13,817 bases of DNA, taken from contig URHI01000044.1 of the NCBI GenBank assembly GCA_900547565.1, positions 1 through 13,817 of the forward strand. Reading direction: 5' to 3'. The notes beneath the pieces were generated by a model that was not told where the DNA came from, ran no database searches, and was given only the letters and a program-made list of their open reading frames with translations. This document shows positions 6,703 to 13,817 of this stretch, one piece after another. Position numbers and translations under genes: made by a program. The stretch's first letter is position 1. The number at the start of each line of letters is the position of its first letter. The stretch is from an uncultured Eubacteriales bacterium (GTDB lineage Bacteria > Bacillota > Clostridia > Oscillospirales > CAG-272).

Positions 6703-6774
6703 TCAGTGAATTTTGCCTCGGCAAAATTTGTGCGTGAAAAAGTGTATTTCACTTTTGAGAAAAGCAACTTTCAC
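6703..6774 (-). other. Possible 23-codon reading frame inside the leader repeat
   Basis: A GTG at 6772-6774 preceded by GAGGTGAT opens a 23-codon frame (MKVAFLKSEIHFFTHKFCRG, then KIH, stop) that spans the dispersed repeat and ends 42 bp before the membrane-protein start. In the second repeat copy the same GTG frame stops after six codons (MKVASI). That argues against a conserved peptide; the frame is probably a by-product of the repeat. Confidence 0.15.
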
Positions 6775-6784
6775 GCTATCACCT
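6709..6784 (-). repeat. Structured dispersed repeat, copy 1
   Basis: The core 6732-6776 is bounded by GCGTGAAA and TTTCACGC, with a nested AAAGTG/CACTTT stem. It is preceded by a separate perfect 9-bp hairpin (AATTTTGCC/GGCAAAATT, 6709-6728). The same core occurs in inverted orientation at 13765-13810: a 25-nt block and a 15-nt block are identical between copies, and only the short linker between them differs (4 versus 6 nt). Similarity extends outward on the GCGTGAAAG side to AGGT...TAGC. The copy lies between the promoter and the start of the membrane-protein gene, so it is transcribed in that leader. There is no transposase; it resembles a MITE- or REP-like element. Confidence 0.85.
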
Positions 6785-6804
6785 CATGTTATCTCTCCCT
6801 TAAT

Positions 6805-6833
6805 ATATTACAATATTTCGCCCCCGAATTCAA
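6805..6833 (-). promoter_or_regulatory. Candidate promoter of the membrane protein-cls operon
   Basis: On the minus strand, TTGAAT (6828-6833) and TAATAT (6805-6810) are separated by 17 bp, each matching consensus at four or five of six positions. It lies between the hpf terminator and the leader repeat. The leader would be about 140 nt. Confidence 0.5.
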
Positions 6834-6879
6834 GTATTTTGACAAAAAATAATTCTGTCGGCACTTACTATACCATCGC

Positions 6880-6907
6880 AAAAAACCCGGAGCCTTGCGG
6901 CTCCGGG
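6880..6907 (-). terminator. Rho-independent terminator of hpf
   Basis: On the minus strand a perfect 9-bp stem (CCCGGAGCC/GGCTCCGGG) capped by a GCAA tetraloop is followed by TTTTTT. It begins 17 bp past the hpf stop codon and makes hpf a single-gene unit. Confidence 0.95.
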
Positions 6908-6924
6908 AAAAGTGTAATTCAGTA

Positions 6925-7455
6925 TTATTTTTCCGGCACGATAAGTCCGTATGCACCGTCCTTGCGGGTATACACAACACAGGTTTCGCCCGTATCCTGA
7001 TCCTCAAACATAAAGAACTGATGCCCGAGCAGATTCATCTGCAGAATTGCTTCCTCGGCCGACATGGGCTTGAGGCGAAAGCTCTTTGTGCGGATAATGA
7101 ACTCGGCGTCTTCCTCAGGCTCCTCCTCAAAATAGGCGGGTGGCGCTTCGTTGAACACTCCGGCGCGCAGGCGCTTGGCAAGGCGTGTCTTGTTCTTTCT
7201 GATCTGACGCTCAATAGCGTCAATGGAGCGATCAAGGGCGTTCTGGAAGGATTCGTCATCGATCTCACTGCGGAACAGTGTTCCCGCGGCATTGATGGTA
7301 AGCTCCAGATTTTCGCGGTTGCGCTTTTTGCTGAAGGTGACGGTTGCATCGCCCTCCCGCTCAAAATACTTGTCAAGTCTGGCGAGCTTTTTGGCAACCA
7401 GCGCCTTGAGATCGTCACTTACCGTGATCTGTCTGCAAACGACTGTGATCTTCAT
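6925..7455 (-). CDS. hpf: Ribosome hibernation promoting factor, long form
   Basis: Binds the 30S subunit in slow growth or stress and joins two ribosomes into inactive 100S dimers. The 176-residue product has the two-domain long form of Firmicutes. The N-terminal ribosome-binding domain (about 1-98) has MKITVVCRQITVSDDLKALV and a basic KNKTRLAKRLR tail. A Pro/Glu-rich linker (about 103-117) leads to the dimerisation domain (about 118-176; FRLKPMSAEEAILQMNLLGH, then FFMFEDQDTGETCVVYTRKD). The ATG at 7453-7455 is the family's usual start, with AAAGGA about 10 nt upstream. The gene is monocistronic, divergent from ligA, with its own promoter (7593-7621), a long structured leader and a strong terminator. 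Confidence 0.96.
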   Translation of the reverse strand: MKITVVCRQITVSDDLKALVAKKLARLDKYFEREGDATVTFSKKRNRENLELTINAAGTLFRSEIDDESFQNALDRSIDAIERQIRKNKTRLAKRLRAGVFNEAPPAYFEEEPEEDAEFIIRTKSFRLKPMSAEEAILQMNLLGHQFFMFEDQDTGETCVVYTRKDGAYGLIVPEK

Positions 7456-7478
7456 ATTCCGACCGTCCTTTCTTGCAC

Positions 7479-7586
7479 TTGCGCCGTGGCGCAAATGCGA
7501 CCTGAGCGCATTGAATTACACCGGCGGGGTGCTGTGATCAGGTCCTGCTGTTTTTCGGGGTATGACAAAGCACTCTTGCTTTTGTC
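7479..7586 (-). promoter_or_regulatory. Structured 5' leader of hpf mRNA
   Basis: Three stem-loops are visible between the predicted start (about 7586) and the hpf ribosome binding site. The first is GACAAA(A)GC/GCTTTGTC at 7564-7586, at the very 5' end. The second is GACCTGA (7499-7505) with TCAGGTC (7538-7544), enclosing a smaller CACC/GGTG stem. The third is TTGCGCC/GGCGCAA at 7479-7494, 24 nt before the start codon. The mRNA end may be stabilised and ribosome access modulated. No known riboswitch class is recognised. Confidence 0.55.
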
Positions 7587-7592
7587 GTAATT

Positions 7593-7621
7593 ATTATAAC
7601 ATCTTGCTTGAATTTTGTAAA
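7593..7621 (-). promoter_or_regulatory. hpf promoter (TTTACA-17-TATAAT)
   Basis: On the minus strand, TTTACA (7616-7621) and TATAAT (7593-7598) lie 17 bp apart, a strong sigma-A promoter. The same -35/spacer/-10 combination serves typA at 11819-11847. Confidence 0.85.
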
Positions 7622-7642
7622 GGGTTTAGTAATAGATTTCAT

Positions 7643-7675
7643 ATCTGTAACACAATTTTGTGCAAAATAACAGAT
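7643..7675. promoter_or_regulatory. Nested dyad between the hpf and ligA promoters
   Basis: ATCTGT (7643-7648) and ACAGAT (7670-7675) flank CACAA-TT-TTGTG (7651-7662). The two dyads are not concentric, so they could be separate sites. It lies upstream of both -35 boxes (7621 and 7712) and could bind a regulator of either gene. Confidence 0.3.
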
Positions 7676-7711
7676 TAATAACATTTTTTCGTCACCTGAG
7701 CGTCAGTATGA

Positions 7712-7739
7712 TTGACAATTGCCTTTTTAATGGTATAAT
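7712..7739 (+). promoter_or_regulatory. ligA promoter (TTGACA-16-TATAAT)
   Basis: Both hexamers are full consensus (7712-7717 and 7734-7739) with a 16-bp spacer. The predicted start is near 7746, leaving a leader of about 32 nt with AAAGGAG 9 nt before the ATG. Confidence 0.88.
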
Positions 7740-7744
7740 ACTGA

Positions 7745-9775
<2,031 letters not shown>

Positions 9776-9810
9776 CCTGGCGGCTGAGTGTCCGTCAGCG
9801 CCCGGTCTGA

Positions 9811-9858
9811 ATACAAAAATCACTTTGCTGCACTCAAACAGCAAAGTGATTTTTGTAT
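9811..9858. terminator. Bidirectional terminator between ligA and typA
   Basis: A perfect 20-bp stem (9811-9830 with 9839-9858) around an 8-nt loop carries ATTTTTGTAT on the plus side and, by symmetry, the same T-rich tail on the minus side. It serves the convergent ligA and typA transcripts. Confidence 0.93.
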
Positions 9859-9939
9859 ATAGACAGATACTTTGTCCTCGGAGGGCATGGTAATATCGTC
9901 CTGCAAGGCGATACCATCATAGCCTCAAAAAGCGAAAAT

Positions 9940-11781
9940 TTATCTGTTATCCTGAAGTGCGCGGCGGATCTTCATCATTTCCTTCATGCGCAGCTCGGTG
10001 TTGAGTATCTTTTTGCGTATACGCAGATTTTTCGGAGTAACCTCAAGCAGCTCGTCATCTCCGAGAAATTCAATTGCCTCCTCAATGGAGAAGATCAGCG
10101 GCGGCGTCAGCAGCAGCTTTTCATCGGCGCCCGACGAACGGATAGCCGTGAGATGCTTCTCCTTGCAGGGGTTGACGGCAATATCGTCTAACTTTGGGTT
10201 CTCACCGACGACCATACCCTCATACACCTTGACCTGCGGCCCTACAAACAGACGTCCGCGCTCCTGCGTGTTGAACAGACCGTACCGCGTTGTCTCGCCT
10301 TCCTCGGACGCGATCAGCGAGCCGGTGAACCGGCGTACTATCTCGCCGCGGTACGGCTGATAGCCGTCAAAAATGGTATTGATAACACCCTCTCCGTGCG
10401 TGTCGGTCATAAACTCCGACCGGTAGCCGAACAGGCAACGTGACGGGATGGAATAAATAATTCTCATGCGCGTGTTGAGCGGCATCATCTCAATAAGCTC
10501 GCCCTTGCGCTGATTTAGCTTGGCAACGACCGCGCCGACATAGTCGTTGGGCACGTCTATCGTCACCTTTTCAACCGGCTCACATTTGACACCGTCTATC
10601 TCGTGATACAGTACGCGGGGATTGGTGCAGGCAAACTCATAGCCCTCGCGGCGCATGGTTTCAATGAGTATGGACAGATGCATCTCACCGCGGCCCGCCA
10701 CCTTGAACTCGTCGGTCGTCTGACCGTCGGATACTCGCAGTGATACGTCCTTGAGCAGCTCACGGTAAAGTCTGTCGCGTAGCTGACGGGAGGTGACAAA
10801 CTTGCCCTCCTTGCCCGCAAACGGACTGTCGTTAACACAGAACGTCATCTCCATGGTAGGCTCGCTGATCTTGACGAACTCAACCGGCTCAGGCTGTCCG
10901 ACGCTGGTTATGGTATCGCCTATAGTAATATTCTCGGCGCCCGAGAAACATACAATATCTCCCACCATGGCAGACTCGACCGGTACCCGCGTCAGTCCGT
11001 CTATCTGATATATCGAAACCACCTTGCTGCGTTTGGGCGCTTCCTTGGAGTGATAGTTGCATATCATGCCCTCCTGCCCCTGACGCAGACTGCCGCGCTC
11101 TATCCGGCCGATGCCGATACGTCCGACGTAATCATTATAGTCGATCGAGGATACAAGCAACTGAAGGCCGCCGTTCTCATCGCCTTCGGGTGCGGGAATA
11201 TAGCTCAGTATGGTTTCGAACAGCGGAGTCAGGTCGGTCAGAGGTCCGTCGGGATCAAGCGACGATGTTCCGTCACGCCCTGAACAGAATACAAACGGGC
11301 TGTCCAGCTGTTCGTCGCTGGCATTGAGGTCGATGAGCAGCTCGAGCACCTCGTCCATAACCTCGTGCACGCGGGCATCCGGCTTGTCCACCTTGTTTAC
11401 GACAACAATGACCCGGTGATTAAGCTCCAGTGCGCGCTGCAGCACAAAACGCGTCTGCGGCATAGGGCCTTCCGCCGCGTCGACCAACAGCAGCACGCCA
11501 TTGACCATTTTGAGCACACGCTCGACCTCTCCGCCGAAATCGGCGTGGCCGGGGGTATCGACAATATTGATCTTCACACCCTTATAATGGACAGCGGTAT
11601 TCTTTGCGAGAATGGTGATCCCGCGCTCACGCTCTATAGCGCCCGAATCCATAACACAGGTGGTCGTGACCTGATTTTCACGGTATATACCGCCCTGCTT
11701 GAGCATCTGATCGACCAGCGTGGTCTTTCCGTGGTCGACGTGCGCGATTATGGCGATATTTCTTAAATCTTCTCTTTTCAT
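9940..11781 (-). CDS. typA: Translational GTPase TypA/BipA
   Basis: A ribosome-associated GTPase of the EF-G/LepA group, involved in 50S assembly and growth under cold or stress in species studied. The 613-residue product is full length. The GTP-binding motifs are G1 AHVDHGKT (13-20), switch I around ERERGITI (50-57), G3 DTPGH (75-79), G4 NKVD (129-132) and a G5 region reading CSGRDG (166-171). The EF-Tu domain 2 (about 200-295), the EF-G-like domains III and V and the BipA-specific C-terminal domain ([16 protein letters not shown] near the end) follow. The ATG at 11779-11781 has GGAG 10 nt upstream. It is monocistronic with its own promoter (11819-11847) and ends at the shared terminator. 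A bulged stem-loop at 9887-9917 lies in its 3' region. Confidence 0.98.
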   Translation of the reverse strand: MKREDLRNIAIIAHVDHGKTTLVDQMLKQGGIYRENQVTTTCVMDSGAIERERGITILAKNTAVHYKGVKINIVDTPGHADFGGEVERVLKMVNGVLLLVDAAEGPMPQTRFVLQRALELNHRVIVVVNKVDKPDARVHEVMDEVLELLIDLNASDEQLDSPFVFCSGRDGTSSLDPDGPLTDLTPLFETILSYIPAPEGDENGGLQLLVSSIDYNDYVGRIGIGRIERGSLRQGQEGMICNYHSKEAPKRSKVVSIYQIDGLTRVPVESAMVGDIVCFSGAENITIGDTITSVGQPEPVEFVKISEPTMEMTFCVNDSPFAGKEGKFVTSRQLRDRLYRELLKDVSLRVSDGQTTDEFKVAGRGEMHLSILIETMRREGYEFACTNPRVLYHEIDGVKCEPVEKVTIDVPNDYVGAVVAKLNQRKGELIEMMPLNTRMRIIYSIPSRCLFGYRSEFMTDTHGEGVINTIFDGYQPYRGEIVRRFTGSLIASEEGETTRYGLFNTQERGRLFVGPQVKVYEGMVVGENPKLDDIAVNPCKEKHLTAIRSSGADEKLLLTPPLIFSIEEAIEFLGDDELLEVTPKNLRIRKKILNTELRMKEMMKIRRALQDNR

Positions 11782-11818
11782 ACTGTATATTCTCCATTGG
11801 GATTTTCAACAACTATTT

Positions 11819-11847
11819 ATTATAGCATATATTTTTTATTTTGTAAA
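11819..11847 (-). promoter_or_regulatory. typA promoter (TTTACA-17-TATAAT)
   Basis: On the minus strand, TTTACA (11842-11847) and TATAAT (11819-11824) are separated by a 17-bp, nearly pure A/T spacer. The predicted start is near 11812, leaving a leader of about 30 nt. Confidence 0.85.
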
Positions 11848-11916
11848 CAGAAAAATCATATTATTTGGAATTTTGATAAAAAATGACACAGACTTTTTTC
11901 TGCACGACATTTTTGT

Positions 11917-11945
11917 TTGACAACTCCGCACCGATATGGTATACT
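11917..11945 (+). promoter_or_regulatory. Promoter of the DUF4091 gene (TTGACA-17-TATACT)
   Basis: TTGACA (11917-11922) and TATACT (11940-11945) are separated by 17 bp, a strong promoter. The predicted start is near 11952. Its position shows that the reading frame open from 11917 cannot begin there. Confidence 0.85.
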
Positions 11946-11976
11946 GAATCACACAAAGACCGAAAGGACTACCGCC

Positions 11977-13644
11977 ATGCTCCAGACAAGACTTATATCT
12001 TCACTCGATAAATGCTTTCCTGAAAGCTCCCCGCTTTCATTTGAACCTCTGACACGTCTGTCGGCGTTGCGCGGCGAGACAGTGTCATTCCAGCTGGTTA
12101 TGCGCGATGACGATCCCGCCGCCCCGCACCGCCGCTGGGCCGCACCACGGCTTGACGGTGATCTTGCCGCTTTCGCAACACTGCGAAGCGTAGAATACAT
12201 ACCGTCGCTCATGCCCGTCTATCCCTCGCCGAGCCGCTCGGACGACGGATATTTAAAGAAAGAGCCGGGACTTTATCCCGATCTGCTCGCTCCGCTCGGC
12301 ACCGGCTACGGCAACGGCGCTCACATTGCCGTGTGCTCGTTTCAGACGCGGGCGCTGTGGGTCACGATCCGCCTGCCCGATGACCTTGCCGCCGGCGACC
12401 ACAGCATATCAGTCAGCCTGCACGACGGAGCTGAGCTGTCGCGCGACACACTGACAGTTCACGTTGTCCCGGCAAGCCTGCCCGCCTCAGATCTGCCGTT
12501 TACCCAGTGGTTCCACTGCGACTGTCTGGCACAGTATTACCGCGTACCCGTATTTTCGGAGGAACATTGGCGCATAATCGAAAACTTTGCCCGTGTAGCC
12601 GTCAGCGCCGGCATCAATACACTGCTCACGCCGATATTCACGCCGCCGCTTGACACCGGAATAGGCCACGAACGGCTGACCGTTCAGCTGGTCGGCGTGC
12701 GCCGCCGCGGCGTACAGTACAGCTTTGACTATTCCCTGCTCGACCGCTGGATCGACATGTGCCGCCGCATCGGTATTCGCTATTACGAGATCAGCCACCT
12801 GTTCACACAGTGGGGGGCCTCGCACGCCCCCAAGATCATGGCGGACGACGAGGGCGAATACCGCCGCATATTCGGCTGGGACACCGATGCAGCCGAAGGT
12901 GAGTATCCCCGCTTCCTGCGCATTTTCCTGCCCGATTTCATAGCACACATGAAATCAATGGGCGAGGACGGCAAATGCATCTTTCACATCTCGGACGAAC
13001 CGAACCGCGACAATCTCGAGCAGTACACCCGCTCGCGCGCCGTGGTTTCCGACCTGCTTGAAGGGTATACGGTTATGGATGCGCTGTCCAACCTCGAATT
13101 CTGGAAAAACGGCGTCGTAACCACGCCGGTCGTGGCTGTAAACCATATACAGCCATTTATCGATAACAATGTCCCCAACCTTTGGGCATATTACTGCTGC
13201 GGGCAGGATGTCGGCGTATCAAACCGCTTTTTTGCAATGCCCGGCGCCCGCACACGCTTCATCGGCTGGCAGTTATACAAATACAACATCGCGGGATTCC
13301 TACAGTGGGGTTACAATTTCTACATGAACCAGGGATCATATGACGAGGTCGACCCGTTCAGCGACTCAACCGCACAATATTTTGTACCGTCCGGAGACGC
13401 ATATTCGGTCTATCCCGCCCCCGACGGCACGGCGTGGGAATCCCTGCGCCAGGTCCAGTTTTCAGAGGCACTGCAGGACAGACAGGCCGCACTGCTGTGC
13501 GAGGGGCTTGTCGGTCGCGACCGTGTGCTCGGCGCGCTCGAGGACATCTGCGGTGACATTGTGTTCTCAAGGTGCGTCTGCGACAGTGCTACGGCACTGC
13601 TGCTCCGTGAAAAGATCAACTGTCTGATCGAACAGAATATCTGA
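11977..13644 (+). CDS. DUF4091-domain protein, GH123-like glycoside hydrolase candidate
   Basis: A 555-residue protein without signal peptide or membrane segment, so probably cytosolic. The N-terminal beta-rich domain (about 1-170; RGETVSFQLVMRDDD, then ALWVTIRLPDDLAAGDHSIS) precedes a TIM-barrel-like region (about 175-450; YYEISHLFTQWGASHAPK). A conserved acidic pair D340-E341 lies in HISDEPNRDN. The DUF4091 part follows (about 400-500; GARTRFIGWQLYKYNIAGFL, QWGYNFY, SGDAYSVYPAPDG, LRQVQFSEALQD). Related GH123 enzymes use an adjacent Asp-Glu pair to cleave N-acetylgalactosamine linkages, so D340-E341 may be catalytic; this is inference. ATG 11977 was chosen for its AAAGGA 8 nt upstream and position after the promoter. 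The gene is a single unit, with no sugar transporter or regulator beside it in view, so the substrate is unknown. Confidence 0.83.
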   Translation: MLQTRLISSLDKCFPESSPLSFEPLTRLSALRGETVSFQLVMRDDDPAAPHRRWAAPRLDGDLAAFATLRSVEYIPSLMPVYPSPSRSDDGYLKKEPGLYPDLLAPLGTGYGNGAHIAVCSFQTRALWVTIRLPDDLAAGDHSISVSLHDGAELSRDTLTVHVVPASLPASDLPFTQWFHCDCLAQYYRVPVFSEEHWRIIENFARVAVSAGINTLLTPIFTPPLDTGIGHERLTVQLVGVRRRGVQYSFDYSLLDRWIDMCRRIGIRYYEISHLFTQWGASHAPKIMADDEGEYRRIFGWDTDAAEGEYPRFLRIFLPDFIAHMKSMGEDGKCIFHISDEPNRDNLEQYTRSRAVVSDLLEGYTVMDALSNLEFWKNGVVTTPVVAVNHIQPFIDNNVPNLWAYYCCGQDVGVSNRFFAMPGARTRFIGWQLYKYNIAGFLQWGYNFYMNQGSYDEVDPFSDSTAQYFVPSGDAYSVYPAPDGTAWESLRQVQFSEALQDRQAALLCEGLVGRDRVLGALEDICGDIVFSRCVCDSATALLLREKINCLIEQNI

Positions 13645-13657
13645 TCTCAGCCCTCTC

Positions 13658-13698
13658 GCCCTGCCCCGTACGCAATCGTACGGGGCAGGGCCTTTTTT
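13658..13698 (+). terminator. Rho-independent terminator of the DUF4091 gene
   Basis: A perfect 15-bp GC-rich stem (13658-13672 with 13677-13691) capped by CAAT is followed by C and TTTTTT. It begins 14 bp after the stop codon. Confidence 0.96.
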
Positions 13699-13755
13699 GG
13701 CTTGCGCCGCATATAAATGATAAGGAAGACATCTTCAATATGATAAAATAAAGGC

Positions 13756-13817
13756 AGGTAACTAGCGTGAAAGTTGCTTCCATTTAAAAGTGAAATACAC
13801 TTTTTCACGCACGAATT
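13756..13817 (+). repeat. Structured dispersed repeat, copy 2 (cut by window edge)
   Basis: The core 13765-13810 starts GCGTGAAAG and ends TTTCACGC, and is the reverse complement of copy 1 at 6732-6776 apart from a short internal linker. The matching flank AGGT...TAGC precedes it at 13756. The copy runs to the window edge with CACGAATT, where copy 1 continues into its 9-bp AATTTTGCC/GGCAAAATT hairpin, so more of this copy probably lies outside. It is intergenic, just past the DUF4091 terminator. Confidence 0.85.

Noticed and set aside
11917..11976. Earlier start for the DUF4091 gene at 11917
   Set aside because: That TTG is the first bases of the -35 box and lies upstream of the predicted transcription start; the ATG at 11977 has a proper ribosome binding site.

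Overview
The window looks like a chromosomal stretch of an anaerobic Firmicute, most likely a Clostridia / Oscillospiraceae-type gut bacterium. The evidence is AGGAGG-type ribosome binding sites, AT-rich intergenic DNA with textbook TTGACA-17-TATAAT promoters around GC-rich genes, a long-form hibernation factor, a WYL regulator, a clostridial-type cardiolipin synthase and a DUF4091 sugar-hydrolase-like protein. This placement is inferred from gene content and style, not from a database match.

Layout. Positions 1-430 are foreign-looking: a truncated XRE-type regulator gene, several inverted repeats, and a cluster of short direct and inverted repeats that resembles an integrase attachment region just past the end of lysS. 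lysS (minus, 431-1924) is a complete lysyl-tRNA synthetase with a near-perfect promoter. Divergent from it is a vWA-domain lipoprotein (plus, 2162-3478) ending in a strong terminator. A WYL-domain regulator (plus, 3617-4591) follows; an 18-bp palindrome lies over its predicted transcription start, and a related copy sits in the stem of the preceding terminator. Convergent to it is a two-gene minus-strand operon: a small four-helix membrane protein (6190-6660), then cardiolipin synthase (4610-6172, TTG start).

The operon's leader carries a structured dispersed repeat (6709-6784). A second copy, inverted, lies at the right edge (13756-13817). hpf (minus, 6925-7455) and ligA (plus, 7778-9775) are divergent. 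hpf has a roughly 130-nt leader with three stem-loops, each gene has its own clear promoter, and a nested dyad lies between the promoters. ligA and typA/bipA (minus, 9940-11781) converge on a 20-bp-stem bidirectional terminator. A DUF4091/GH123-like cytosolic protein (plus, 11977-13644) diverges from typA and ends in a 15-bp-stem terminator.

How the genes fit together: most are single-gene transcription units for housekeeping work (tRNA charging, DNA ligation, ribosome hibernation and ribosome-associated GTPase, membrane lipid synthesis). I see no defence system, CRISPR array, biosynthetic cluster, tRNA, rRNA or intact mobile element. The most novel material is non-coding: the inverted dispersed repeat, the paired WYL-operator motifs, the hpf leader, and the attachment-like debris at the left edge.
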